From positions 709,584-773,583 of the forward strand of contig NZ_QLMA01000003.1 in the NCBI RefSeq assembly GCF_003259435.1: a stretch of 64,000 nucleotides of DNA, given 5' to 3'. This DNA comes from Chitinophaga dinghuensis (lineage in GTDB: Bacteria > Bacteroidota > Bacteroidia > Chitinophagales > Chitinophagaceae). Position 1 is the first letter of the stretch. Each line of letters opens with the position of its first letter. The notes beneath the pieces are model-generated. The model worked only from the letters and a program-made list of their open reading frames with translations. It made no database searches and was not told where the DNA came from. Made by a program: the position numbers and the translations under genes. Shown piece after piece: positions 52,545 to 62,822 of the stretch.

Positions 52545-54818
52545 ATGATCACAAAACTGGATATCAGTGGAGACATTCCGGCCGGAGATCTTCAACTGTT
52601 CGACCATTATGTTCCGGCATTAGAAGGGGGGAGTCATTTTATTCATATCACACAAACACTCAAAGATGGAACGAGTGATGTGAATACAGATCCTATTAAT
52701 TCCGTACAGGAATTTGTAGTAGTTGCGCCGCAGTTTTCTATCGATACCCCTCAGGTGATTAACCGATATCCTCCCGCCGGAACTACAGGTTTGTATGGGG
52801 AAGTACTACCGCATATAGTACTTAAAGATCCTTTCCTCCCATGGGAAAGAGATATGAAGGCAAAAGGAACGCCCTGGCTGGCACTGATGGTATTTCAGGA
52901 AGATGAATTAACTGACGGAGAGGATCCTGAAGTTAAATCTTCGGCCACCACTGTAGGTACTTTTATGCAGCAGCCCGCCCCTGTGCTGGTTCCTGGTATT
53001 TCAGTAGAAGCTGATATTCCTACTACCGCACCCTGTAGGTTTATCAATATTCCTGTGGCTGTATTCCAGCAACATGCACCTTATCTGAATGAGTTACCGT
53101 TCTTATCCCATCTCCGCAAAATCAACACCGGTGACCGTCCAATTATGGGGTTAAATGAGCATGGCTTGTTTTCTGTTGTTGCCTCCAACAGGTTTGCTGC
53201 TGCTCCAACCTCCGCGACGGTTAAGACAGTAAAAAATATCGTTCACCTGGTATCACTGGAAGGACTACACGATTATCTTCAACCAAATGCGAATTTTGGA
53301 AATTATACAAGCGTCTCGCTGATTACTTTGGATAGCTGGGCCTTCTATTCGCTTCCCGATCTCAAAGAAGATTTCAGGGCGTTGGTGTTGAACTTGGTAG
53401 CGCAAGAAACCAGTCAGGGAAATATAGACCCTACACTGCTATGGTTAAAATTACCTTCCATAAGCACGGGAGCAGATAATGCATTACAGGAAGTGAGTAA
53501 ACGAATAAACGATGGATATGTGCCGATAGCATATCATACTAGAACTGGGGAAAATACATTTGCATGGTATAGAGGTCCGTTAACCCCTCTGCTGCCTCAA
53601 CCGAATATTCCGGACAATCCATATCCCAACTCAGATGCAGCGCTGATATTCGACAAAACGCGTGGCATCTTTGACGTATCGCTTGCTGCAGCATGGGAAA
53701 CAGGGCGCTCAGCGGCACTCGCAGACGCCAAATTCGAACAGTCGCTGATTGGTCTGCGGAAAAACGTCAGCAGAAAGGCGGATGAATTATACTATCGTTC
53801 TGTTTCCCCTCATTTCAAGAATATCACGGATACCATGCAGTCAGGTTTTCTGGACTTCATGACTGCATCACAGTTAGAACGAATTAAGGCAATTGCGGAT
53901 AAACCTGCTGCCGTACAGGCGCCTAGTGTCGCCCCAAAAGATAGAATAATATCTGTTCAGACTTATAAAGAAACCATCTCCTCACTTGCAGCGCAAGAGC
54001 AATTGGGACAGTTGATTAATAAAGAGTCGGATCCATTATCCGACTGGGTTTCCCAGTTAATGCTCTTATACAAACTTCCTTTTGACTGTCTCGTGCCCGA
54101 TGAGCGTTTGCTGCCTAATGAATCTTTACGCTTCTTTTATCTGGATAAAAACTGGTTGAATGCAGCCGCAGATGGTGCTATGAGCCTTGGCCTGGAATCT
54201 TCTAAAGCTGTTTTTTTCAATGAACAGATAAGAAAACAGGTGATAGAAGATGCAAAGAAAAAAGTAGCCGTAATAAGAGCAAGATTATTAAAAAAGGCAT
54301 CCATAAATGATACTACTCCCGAGGTAATGAGTGGCATGTTACTGCGGTCTGCCTTAGTAACCGGCTGGCCAAATCTAGAGATCAAGCCCAAAGACGAAGC
54401 CGGTAAACCTGTTAGTATTCTGAGGATAGATCATCCCGCCCCTGATATACTACTTATAATCTTTACTGGTGTGCCGGCAACTGTGGAACTAAGTGAGCCC
54501 AGAGAATCGTTAGGTTTTGGAGTAGATGATGATGGAATGATTGTATTAAGAAACGTATCCTCTTCGGGTACGATAGGAGCACAGATAGGTACCCTGAAAA
54601 TTCGTGATCTCAGCGGCGCTCAACAGTACTGTATGCGGGCGGCAAACAGTAGGGTGCTGAACATCCGTCCGGATGATTCCAATGGGTTGATTCAAACTAT
54701 TACAAAAGCCTTGCAACAGCAGATCAGCTTGCAAAACAATACGCTTACATCTTCCACTTTCGCCATTCAGTTGATCAAATCCGCAGAAGCGATCGTTTTT
54801 AAAAGTCAGGGAAATTAA
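52545..54818 (+). CDS. Unrecognised 757-aa protein of the large operon
   Basis: The protein has no signal peptide or membrane segment. The N-terminal third is beta-rich (YVPALEGGSHFIHITQTL, then FSIDTPQVINRYPPAGTTGLYGEVLPHIVL). A central part covers about 235-450 and a helical C-terminal part about 545-600 (QIRKQVIEDAKKKVAVIRARLL). I recognise no domain. Its place between the DUF6603-like protein and the 1261-aa protein, with spacings of 5 and 9 bp, implies joint function. Confidence 0.6.
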   Translation: MITKLDISGDIPAGDLQLFDHYVPALEGGSHFIHITQTLKDGTSDVNTDPINSVQEFVVVAPQFSIDTPQVINRYPPAGTTGLYGEVLPHIVLKDPFLPWERDMKAKGTPWLALMVFQEDELTDGEDPEVKSSATTVGTFMQQPAPVLVPGISVEADIPTTAPCRFINIPVAVFQQHAPYLNELPFLSHLRKINTGDRPIMGLNEHGLFSVVASNRFAAAPTSATVKTVKNIVHLVSLEGLHDYLQPNANFGNYTSVSLITLDSWAFYSLPDLKEDFRALVLNLVAQETSQGNIDPTLLWLKLPSISTGADNALQEVSKRINDGYVPIAYHTRTGENTFAWYRGPLTPLLPQPNIPDNPYPNSDAALIFDKTRGIFDVSLAAAWETGRSAALADAKFEQSLIGLRKNVSRKADELYYRSVSPHFKNITDTMQSGFLDFMTASQLERIKAIADKPAAVQAPSVAPKDRIISVQTYKETISSLAAQEQLGQLINKESDPLSDWVSQLMLLYKLPFDCLVPDERLLPNESLRFFYLDKNWLNAAADGAMSLGLESSKAVFFNEQIRKQVIEDAKKKVAVIRARLLKKASINDTTPEVMSGMLLRSALVTGWPNLEIKPKDEAGKPVSILRIDHPAPDILLIIFTGVPATVELSEPRESLGFGVDDDGMIVLRNVSSSGTIGAQIGTLKIRDLSGAQQYCMRAANSRVLNIRPDDSNGLIQTITKALQQQISLQNNTLTSSTFAIQLIKSAEAIVFKSQGN

Positions 54819-54827
54819 AAATAGTTT

Positions 54828-57800
54828 ATGAGCACACCAGCTATGGTGCCTATGGCACTTGATGTATTGCTGAGCAATAATACTTTAATGACGCGTGATG
54901 AAGCGCTGTTCAGAACCTGGAAGTTTTCATACGATCTCTTGGGCGATGATACTTTCCATTCTCCGGAAGCACAGGCCTTTGATGCGGATATCACTGGTAT
55001 CATGCAAACAGGGGCCTGGTTACATTGGACGCTGCCAAGAGCGCTGCGCTCCGGTAGCATGGATAATGGAACAGATTTTCCTTTAGTACCCAATCGATGG
55101 CTGATAGTAAGAGTACACAGAGATACCCAGGGGAATAATATATCCAAAGCATGGGTGCAGGAAAGTGATTGCCCTAATTCTTCTACTAAAACATCCTCCA
55201 GCTATATGATAACAAAGGAGGTAAGAGATTATTATAAAAATAGTGCAGACCCCAACAGAAACCACCATCCTTTCTCCTCCTTAAGTGATGATGCCGCCAA
55301 CAATTGTTATACTGCTAATATGGGCTTTCAGTCAGACCTGAGTGCATGGTCTGAAAAAGCCGCCGATTTTCAATTTCTTACGGCAGTAGCACCCGGTAAC
55401 GTAGATTCAAGTGGCTATATTTATAACAATCTTGGCATTTTCTCTTTTCATGATGATCTGACAGATGCTCCATCACAAACTACGCTCAGCTATTTCGTTT
55501 GCGGCTGGTATTCAAATGCAGGATCGGAAATTATAAAAGTAAACGGGTTTACGGGTGGAACTACTATAGGAGATGTGCTGGCATCGCTCAACTGGACCAT
55601 CGCGAATAACGACGCCCCTGGCGCCATAGATAGCACCTTCTATACCGGAATGTCTTTTGGCCTTAACTGGGATAATACCAGCGGCAGCTCCGTACCATTG
55701 CCGGATGAACTGGAAGCCAATAACTATGCGGAACACATGAGGGTAACTATTGCCAATAACAGCATTGACGCCTTCAGTACACTGATTGGCACCCAGCTGC
55801 AAGGGGCCGAATATAGAAATGTTGTTGAATTGCTACGTGCTTTTCAATACGACATGCTACCCCAAATGAATGAACCAGATGGCGCCGCCGCTGTTAAGGA
55901 GCGAATACGAAACGAATGGTTCAATTCAAAATTTGGAGGGACGCGTTGGGAAATCGTGCCTGATAGCAATAATAGTGGACAACAGCAGGATGGAACTTTA
56001 ACTGACACGGAGAAGACATGGTTGTCACAACTCAATATAAACCAACGTCAGCTGGACAAAGCACTGGAGAAACTCTATTCTCTGCAATTCAATCTGAATG
56101 CTGCCTGGTGGAAATATGGATACATGAATGCCGTTAGCCAACAGATGGCAAATAATAATACAGGTATTACCGCCGACCAGATAAAACCGCATCTTGACCC
56201 AACCACTTCAGATGGAGAACTTCGTAAAGTATTGGATCAGCTAGCGGTAGTAAACGGCTTACTGAGTACAGTTCCTCAGCCGGCAACAGATCCTGGGTTG
56301 AGCCCTGAAGATGCCTATAACCTCGGTGTACAAAGATTCGCGGTAAATCATGTAGGAACTGGTAAGATATTAAAGTCGGTGAATATGCCTCGTTACTGGC
56401 TTGCTGCCAATCCCAGCGTATTGGTTTCAGGCGTGGCCCCCGACCCGCTTGCCGATCCAGATACCAGTATCGAGATTCGCCTGTCCTCCCACCTCATTAA
56501 CTCCATCAAATTAGGTGGACACCAATTTAATCTGCAGGACCTTACATTTATGATGCCTGCACTGAGTAATATGAGTGCCGTTCCGGCTGCGATACAGCCA
56601 CTTTATCAGGAGTTTTTCCTACTGGACCCCGCCAATGCAGGCCTCCTTGCCGGCAAAGCAGGTATTAGTTCGGATGAAGCTAAGCAGGAAATGAGTTCGC
56701 ATAACAGTAGCGTATATACGCAAGGGGTATTGCCGGATATTTTACTTGACATGTGGATGCAGAAATGGAATCCCATGTATATCGAATATGAGATCAAGTA
56801 TTTACCAGTTCCTTTTGAATATAAAGTACAGAACACCACCTATCGGAATTGGACTTTTAACGGTACCGATTATGATATGAAGGCGAACCTGCAAGGTCTT
56901 AATGCTGGATCTTCAGTGAAAGGAAGATCGCTGCTGAGCCCACATGCACAGTTTACTTTCGGAGCCAGACTAAAAGCCTTTATTGATCAATACGGTGACC
57001 AGGGCGGGCCATTCAGTGATATCTATAACCAGATTAATGATATTGATAAATGGCGATTCCTTACACAAGAGCTGGTCGATTTTAATGAATACCTGCTACA
57101 ACGCGACAAGCGGGCCTACAGAAGACCTTCCTTCGAAACATTTAGCTATAACTCCGCCACACTTACTTTTGCCAAAGTAATTGGTTACCCAGATACTACC
57201 TCCAATCCACCTTATGATACCCCCAGCTATGGGCAAGGTGCAGTAAATTCATTTCCGGACGTGAAAATAGGCGGAGTTAGCGATTTCCCTTTTCACGCCA
57301 TACGCAGTGGACAGTGTTACTTCTATCAATTGACGGTATTTGATAAATTCGGAAGAATACTGGAGCTGATAATGCCACAAGGCGCCGGCGTCCATAATTA
57401 CAACAGTTATCCTATGGTGGTGGATGACGCACTGGCCGTAAATAATAAGCTATCCGCAGACTCCTCGGTGGAATCGCCATGGCAGTTACCCCCACGGTTA
57501 TTACAGCCTTCGAGATTAAATATGGAATGGGTGGATTATAAAAACGATACCGCCGTCCTTAACCTGGCTGCTGATGTAAATCCTGTTTGCGGCTGGATAC
57601 TATCGAACCACCTGGACAAATCCGTGATGGTATTTTTGCCGGATGGGACTAATGCCGGAGAAATAGCATTACGGCAAAACGGACAGACAGCAGTACCATC
57701 TTATATTGCACCGCCGCATAATGATATCAGTAGTGTAGATCAGATTACTGCCGCCTCGTCGCACCTGGGTGCTTTTATCTCTGCTATGTTAACCAAAACG

Positions 57801-58613
57801 GCGGATGAGTTTCGTGTGTTCATTAACGCTATAGATGCTACACTTTGGACCACGGACCCTTTAGGAAACAGGACAGATCAGAACCTGAGTCTGCTCATAG
57901 GCCGTCCGTTGGCATTGGCCCGGGCCAGCCTCCAATTTGAGCTGGATGGTTTGCCGATAACGTCCTGCGACTGGCCGGCTCCTGTTAGCGCAGCGCCTGT
58001 CGATCCTAATATTCCTGATTTTACCACCTCTCCGTTCAGTATCCGCTTGGGCGATCAAGGTTCGCCTGCCGACGGCGTCATCGGCTATTTTGAAGATCAG
58101 CAATATGACCAGTTTAATTGCGTGGTGGCACCAGAGGAAAGCCAGTCTTATGTGAAGCAAATCGGACCATTGCAACAGGCAGATGGTAATTATTTGCAAC
58201 TCGCATTCAATAGCCCTGTCAAATATATTACGCTACTGGTAGACCCACGGGCAAGCATACACGCGTTTACAGGTATTCTGCCAATAAAAGAACTGATAGT
58301 TCCAACACAGTTCGTAGATACGCCGCTATCGTCAATGGAAGTTACATTCACTGTTGGACCATTGTTGACCAGGTTAGGACCTAATAAGGACGCACAAACA
58401 GTTACGGTGTTGGCTATTGGAATTAATCATCTGCCTATTGCTGAAAATAACGGTGTATGGAGCTGGTGGGAGAAGTCATTGGCAGGAGGGACCTCATGGC
58501 AGGGATATGGCCTGAATGTGGCGCCTGTTAATGCGCAGATATCCTTGACACCGCCAGTTATACGAGAAGGATTACTGCAGTTCGTCACCAATTTATCTAC
58601 TGATAAACAATAG
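54828..58613 (+). CDS. Unrecognised 1261-aa protein of the large operon
   Basis: The protein has no signal peptide. It opens with MSTPAMVPMALDVLLSN and has WxxW-rich segments (GAWLHWTLPRALRSG, about 63-77) and several Asn/Trp-rich beta-like regions. A helical part covers about residues 395-470. Near 840-880 the sequence FHAIRSGQCYFYQLTVFDKFGRI has strand-turn-strand character. No enzyme motif is seen. Structural or large-surface protein is the best guess. It starts 9 bp after and ends 5 bp before its neighbours. Confidence 0.6.
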   Translation: MSTPAMVPMALDVLLSNNTLMTRDEALFRTWKFSYDLLGDDTFHSPEAQAFDADITGIMQTGAWLHWTLPRALRSGSMDNGTDFPLVPNRWLIVRVHRDTQGNNISKAWVQESDCPNSSTKTSSSYMITKEVRDYYKNSADPNRNHHPFSSLSDDAANNCYTANMGFQSDLSAWSEKAADFQFLTAVAPGNVDSSGYIYNNLGIFSFHDDLTDAPSQTTLSYFVCGWYSNAGSEIIKVNGFTGGTTIGDVLASLNWTIANNDAPGAIDSTFYTGMSFGLNWDNTSGSSVPLPDELEANNYAEHMRVTIANNSIDAFSTLIGTQLQGAEYRNVVELLRAFQYDMLPQMNEPDGAAAVKERIRNEWFNSKFGGTRWEIVPDSNNSGQQQDGTLTDTEKTWLSQLNINQRQLDKALEKLYSLQFNLNAAWWKYGYMNAVSQQMANNNTGITADQIKPHLDPTTSDGELRKVLDQLAVVNGLLSTVPQPATDPGLSPEDAYNLGVQRFAVNHVGTGKILKSVNMPRYWLAANPSVLVSGVAPDPLADPDTSIEIRLSSHLINSIKLGGHQFNLQDLTFMMPALSNMSAVPAAIQPLYQEFFLLDPANAGLLAGKAGISSDEAKQEMSSHNSSVYTQGVLPDILLDMWMQKWNPMYIEYEIKYLPVPFEYKVQNTTYRNWTFNGTDYDMKANLQGLNAGSSVKGRSLLSPHAQFTFGARLKAFIDQYGDQGGPFSDIYNQINDIDKWRFLTQELVDFNEYLLQRDKRAYRRPSFETFSYNSATLTFAKVIGYPDTTSNPPYDTPSYGQGAVNSFPDVKIGGVSDFPFHAIRSGQCYFYQLTVFDKFGRILELIMPQGAGVHNYNSYPMVVDDALAVNNKLSADSSVESPWQLPPRLLQPSRLNMEWVDYKNDTAVLNLAADVNPVCGWILSNHLDKSVMVFLPDGTNAGEIALRQNGQTAVPSYIAPPHNDISSVDQITAASSHLGAFISAMLTKTADEFRVFINAIDATLWTTDPLGNRTDQNLSLLIGRPLALARASLQFELDGLPITSCDWPAPVSAAPVDPNIPDFTTSPFSIRLGDQGSPADGVIGYFEDQQYDQFNCVVAPEESQSYVKQIGPLQQADGNYLQLAFNSPVKYITLLVDPRASIHAFTGILPIKELIVPTQFVDTPLSSMEVTFTVGPLLTRLGPNKDAQTVTVLAIGINHLPIAENNGVWSWWEKSLAGGTSWQGYGLNVAPVNAQISLTPPVIREGLLQFVTNLSTDKQ

Positions 58614-58618
58614 TCATT

Positions 58619-59953
58619 ATGCAAAAGGACGATGCTTCCACATTGCTTAAATATGATATCAGCACAGATCCTGCAACTGTAAATATCAGTGGTGATAATA
58701 ACCCGGATACGGCCAAAATTATTATACAGGTGAAAGCTGATACAAATGTTCTTTGCAAATATATTTCCATTCAGGTGCCTGTTGGACCAGACGCTACAGA
58801 TATGTATAGCGTAAATCCACTTCCAAATTCATCCAGTGATAATTCAGACTGGGTACCCACCAATGACTTTGTGCCGGGTATGGGTAATGATAATAGTGGT
58901 AATGACTCTACTTTCTTATATAAACATACTAATGATGGCTATACGGTAGATTCAGATGTTACTTTCACTATTAATGGTACAGTTAATGACGAGGCAGGTA
59001 CTGCACAAATAATGATAAGAGAAATTTCTGCAACAGTTGATGATGGCACCTATCAAATAAGACCCATGACACATAATATTACCAAGGTTGCAACACAAGA
59101 TACATTCTATCTGAATAGTGCTGTAGTTGCTTATTTAGACACCCCTGGAGTTCCTGTCGCATTGCTGGACAGAAACCGGGGATTTCAGTTAAACTGGCAA
59201 AGTAATGGAAGCGATTTTAAACTGTTCATTGGAGGAACGGGTGGGCAGCCAATAGATCTGGGTACCCAAAGCTTTTATCAGGTTAGTGCCGGTTTAACTA
59301 GTGATACCACTTACATTATCCAGGCACAAAAGGATAGTGACTACCTGAATCTTGAATACACTGTCAGTATTAATGCCCCCGATGCCGGATTTACCAGCCT
59401 GTCTGCTAATACATTTACAGACTTATCTCAGGGAAGTACAAAAATATTAGGTAGCCAGCATATCCTTGCTCAGGGTGGTCAGGTAGATACAGCATATTGG
59501 CACGCAACCAGTGATGGTTTTGTTATCGCAAGTATATACCCGATATTTTCATCTGATCTAGGGATTACAAATGAAATCACACTGGCCACCATTATCACAG
59601 GAACTAACTCCTTTACTATTTCCTGCATCGCAGATAATTTAGGCCAGGCCTATAATAGCCTCTCTATTCCAGTAAAACAGGGAGATGTTTTTTCCTATTT
59701 ATGTGGCACTTCAAGTGGAGAGCCCGGGATGACTACAACATTCATTTGGGTTGGCTTAGGTACTGGAATGCCTACCACTACAGTTGGAAGTGAAAGCGAT
59801 AAACAGCTTGTTCAAAAAGCTAAAAATGATATGAATGCCTACTTCAGTAAGCGGAAACAAAAGGCAGAAGATTTTATTACGGCCTTTGAAACGGCCTTTG
59901 AGAAGACGCTTCAGCCAGCAGCCAAAGAACAATTAATCAAAAAATTGCTATAG
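58619..59953 (+). CDS. Paralogous beta-sandwich protein 1 of 4
   Basis: This 444-aa protein has an N-terminal beta domain (residues 8-150: YDISTDPATVNIS, IIIQVKADTNVLCKYISIQVPVG, VTFTINGTVND). A second domain has LDRNRGFQLNWQSNG and YIIQAQKDSDYLNLEYTVSI (about 150-260). A third jelly-roll-like domain covers about 290-385 (WHATSDGFVIASI, FIWVGLGTG). The C-terminal helix at about 400-444 (KQKAEDFITAFETAFEKTL) ends in EQLIKKLL. The whole arrangement recurs in the next two genes. Confidence 0.65.
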   Translation: MQKDDASTLLKYDISTDPATVNISGDNNPDTAKIIIQVKADTNVLCKYISIQVPVGPDATDMYSVNPLPNSSSDNSDWVPTNDFVPGMGNDNSGNDSTFLYKHTNDGYTVDSDVTFTINGTVNDEAGTAQIMIREISATVDDGTYQIRPMTHNITKVATQDTFYLNSAVVAYLDTPGVPVALLDRNRGFQLNWQSNGSDFKLFIGGTGGQPIDLGTQSFYQVSAGLTSDTTYIIQAQKDSDYLNLEYTVSINAPDAGFTSLSANTFTDLSQGSTKILGSQHILAQGGQVDTAYWHATSDGFVIASIYPIFSSDLGITNEITLATIITGTNSFTISCIADNLGQAYNSLSIPVKQGDVFSYLCGTSSGEPGMTTTFIWVGLGTGMPTTTVGSESDKQLVQKAKNDMNAYFSKRKQKAEDFITAFETAFEKTLQPAAKEQLIKKLL

Positions 59954-59967
59954 CAAATCGTTGTTGC

Positions 59968-61335
59968 ATGGAAAATAAAGATCAGGATGCTGCTACCTTA
60001 CTACAATATACCATCTCCACAAACCCCTCCCCGGTAAACATAAGTAGTAGTACTAATGCAGTGACTGCTCAAATTATCATACAGGTAGCCGCAGACCAGG
60101 ATGTTTTGTGTAAATACATCTCAATAGCTATACCAGTGGGAGATGACAGCGATGATATGTATTTAATCAGTCCGATTCCGACGTCCTCTTCTGATAATGA
60201 TGACTGGGAGATAAGTGCTGATATTATTCATGGGATGAATGATGACGACGGCAACACACAGAATTTTTTATATAAACATACCAGCGATGATATGACAGTC
60301 AGCACTGGCATTACTTTCACCATTGATGGTACTGTTAATAGCGTAAGCGGAACGGCCACCATTCAAATAAAAGAATATTCTATGGGTTTAGATGATGATA
60401 ACTATATGATAAGACAAAAATCACAAGATATCAGCAAAGCCGCACAGGAAACATTTTTCCTTAACAGTGTAGTGCTGGAGTATATTGATACGCCAGGTGT
60501 ACCGGTAGGTTTAATAGATAAGTCAAGAGGAGTGCAACTGACATGGCAAAGTAATGGTGATTACTTTAAGGTGTATGCAGGATCCAGCCCAAGCCCGGTA
60601 TATGAAGGGGAAGGGCAGTCATATGTTATGCCAAATGGATTAACAACAGATCTTGCGGTAATAGTAGAAGCAGATAAAGGTGGAGATGTGTTGTATCAGG
60701 AATATGTGATAAAAGTAAACTCCCCAACATTAGAAGTCAGCCGATTAGATGTGGATGGCCCCCTAATGGTAAACGGCATAGCCTATTTTGGCAACAATCC
60801 ATTGTCTAACGGCCCTGTCAGTATATTTAACAACAGCCATATTTTCTATCAGGGTGCTAATCCCCCCGCTGTTTATTATACACCCACATCGGATGGTTTT
60901 GTAACTATTCAGGTTACTTCACACAGTCTTCCCCAAGCGGGTTTGATACAGGCACAAATATTTGTCTCACCAAATACTAGCTATATGGTGTCCACTTTTG
61001 CTTCATTAGTAAGTACAACAAGCAATTCTTTGACGTTGCCTGTTCAGATGGGTGTACAATTCTGGATAGAGACAGGGGTAGTGAACGGAGCCAATACTTC
61101 ATGGGAATTTCAATATAGTTGGGTGGCACTTGGACAGGGAGATATTAAGTCTACAAGTATGAATAGGTCGGAAGAAGCAGCTGAAAAAAGCACTGATAAA
61201 ATAGATAGAGAGATAAAGGCATATCAGTATGCACAAAAACAAAAGGCGGCAGAATTTATCACTGCGCTTGAAAAAGCGTTTGATAAAGTCTTGACAAACG
61301 ATGCAAAAGAAGAACTAATTGAAAAATATCTGTAA
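59968..61335 (+). CDS. Paralogous beta-sandwich protein 2 of 4
   Basis: This 455-aa protein follows the same domain order as the preceding one: YTISTNPSPVNIS, IIIQVAADQDVLCKYISIAIPVG, then GVQLTWQSNGDYF, then YTPTSDGFVTIQV ... YSWVALGQGD. The C-terminal helix ends in AAEFITALEKAFDKVL ... KEELIEKYL. The acidic surface pattern (DDSDDMY, NDDWEIS, DDDGN) is shared with copies 1 and 3. Spacing to copy 1 is 14 bp and to copy 3 is 48 bp. Confidence 0.65.
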   Translation: MENKDQDAATLLQYTISTNPSPVNISSSTNAVTAQIIIQVAADQDVLCKYISIAIPVGDDSDDMYLISPIPTSSSDNDDWEISADIIHGMNDDDGNTQNFLYKHTSDDMTVSTGITFTIDGTVNSVSGTATIQIKEYSMGLDDDNYMIRQKSQDISKAAQETFFLNSVVLEYIDTPGVPVGLIDKSRGVQLTWQSNGDYFKVYAGSSPSPVYEGEGQSYVMPNGLTTDLAVIVEADKGGDVLYQEYVIKVNSPTLEVSRLDVDGPLMVNGIAYFGNNPLSNGPVSIFNNSHIFYQGANPPAVYYTPTSDGFVTIQVTSHSLPQAGLIQAQIFVSPNTSYMVSTFASLVSTTSNSLTLPVQMGVQFWIETGVVNGANTSWEFQYSWVALGQGDIKSTSMNRSEEAAEKSTDKIDREIKAYQYAQKQKAAEFITALEKAFDKVLTNDAKEELIEKYL

Positions 61336-61383
61336 GAAAGATTACATTTTTAATTCCTCAATAATATCCCCAAAATAAGCATC

Positions 61384-62820
61384 ATGAATAAAGATCAGTT
61401 ACAACCACCCTTACTCAGTTATGATGTAAAAACTAAACCGACGAATATTACCATTAGTCAAAGTAATAACCCTTCTCAGGCAGACATACTGGTGACCATA
61501 CTTCCCAATGCGGATGTTAAGTGTCAGTACCTTTCGGTATTAGTACCCCTTGGAGAGCAAAGCAGCGACTTGTTTTCCAAAGATCCGACGCCTGGAGGCA
61601 AGAGCAGTAATACTGACTGGGTGCCCAGCAACGCGAATGTTGTGGGCATGGGGCAGGATGCCGGAAATGATTATCAGACATATCTTTTTAAACATTCTGC
61701 TGATGATATGACGGTGGATTCGGCAGTTACCATAACTGTATCAGGAACAGTAAACCAGAAAACCGGAAAGGCTTCCATTGAAGTGAGAGAAATGTCATGT
61801 GAGCAGGCAGAAAGTCAATTTGTAGTCCGGGGAAAAGCTTATGACATCTCGAAAAATGGCGACCAAGCGTTCTTTCTGAATAACGTAGTAATGATTTATA
61901 CAGATACTCCCGGTAGCCCTGCACCTTTCCTGGATAGAAACAGGCCCCTGCAACTTCAGTGGCAAAGTAACGGGCAGTATTATCGTGTATACGACGGTTC
62001 CCAGACAGGTCCCGTGAGCGAGGGCACAAACCCCTGGTACAATATTCAAGGAGGACTAACTGCCGACACTACTTTCATCATAGAGGCTACCGCCGGTCAA
62101 CAGACTTTATATCAGGAATATGTGGCGCAGGTAAATACGCCGGATGTCTCTGTTGGTCATATTACTGCTGACAATGTTACGGGTATGTACGGATATTTTG
62201 TCAATAATTTGAATGCCCCTGGAACATCAACTATTGCTGACGCACAGATTATAAAATTGACCGCCACTGGATCCATTGATCTAACTGGAGGAAATGTTTC
62301 TGCATTCGGAAGTAAATTAAAACTGGCATCCAATCAGTATATCCCAACTACACTTTATCGGGCGATGTCAGACGGATTTGTTATAGCAACAATTGAAGCT
62401 ACATTTACCTCACAGGACATAGGTAGCGTATATCTCGCTACTATTATCTCTGAAAATCAAAGTTACTACGCATCTGGCGATCGTACCACATTCGGACAAA
62501 GTTGCAATACCGTTACTGTCCCTGTTCACAAAGATGGTGTTTTCTCTATTGCAGCAGACAGGCAAGATGGCGCCAGCAACAACGTAAGTGGAAAAGCGAC
62601 TTTCTACTGGATTGGATTCGGAAATGGAATGCCAGAAAAAGTGACACAGAAAAACGAAGACACACAGCTCTCTGAAAATCTGAAAGCTGACTACAAGGCA
62701 CATCAGAATGCCCGCCAGTTAAAAGCATTAAACTTTGTCTCACTGTTAGAAAAGGCTTTTGAAAAACCATTGCAGGATAAGACAAAAGAAGAACTGATCG
62801 AAAATCTATTAAAGTTATAA
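61384..62820 (+). CDS. Paralogous beta-sandwich protein 3 of 4
   Basis: This 478-aa protein shares the order YDVKTKPTNITIS, ILVTILPNADVKCQYLSVLVPLG, LQLQWQSNGQYYRVY and YRAMSDGFVIATIEATF ... TFYWIGFGNGMPEKV. The C-terminal helix ends in ALNFVSLLEKAFEKPL ... KEELIENLL. It has an insertion of about 20 residues before the third domain (around 260-310) compared with copies 1 and 2. No signal peptide. The next gene starts 2 bp after its stop. Confidence 0.65.
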   Translation: MNKDQLQPPLLSYDVKTKPTNITISQSNNPSQADILVTILPNADVKCQYLSVLVPLGEQSSDLFSKDPTPGGKSSNTDWVPSNANVVGMGQDAGNDYQTYLFKHSADDMTVDSAVTITVSGTVNQKTGKASIEVREMSCEQAESQFVVRGKAYDISKNGDQAFFLNNVVMIYTDTPGSPAPFLDRNRPLQLQWQSNGQYYRVYDGSQTGPVSEGTNPWYNIQGGLTADTTFIIEATAGQQTLYQEYVAQVNTPDVSVGHITADNVTGMYGYFVNNLNAPGTSTIADAQIIKLTATGSIDLTGGNVSAFGSKLKLASNQYIPTTLYRAMSDGFVIATIEATFTSQDIGSVYLATIISENQSYYASGDRTTFGQSCNTVTVPVHKDGVFSIAADRQDGASNNVSGKATFYWIGFGNGMPEKVTQKNEDTQLSENLKADYKAHQNARQLKALNFVSLLEKAFEKPLQDKTKEELIENLLKL

Positions 62821-62822
62821 CT

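Noticed and set aside
52496..52678. Plus-strand 60-codon frame across the junction of two large genes
   Set aside because: It overlaps the end of one gene and the start of the next in another frame; a shadow frame.
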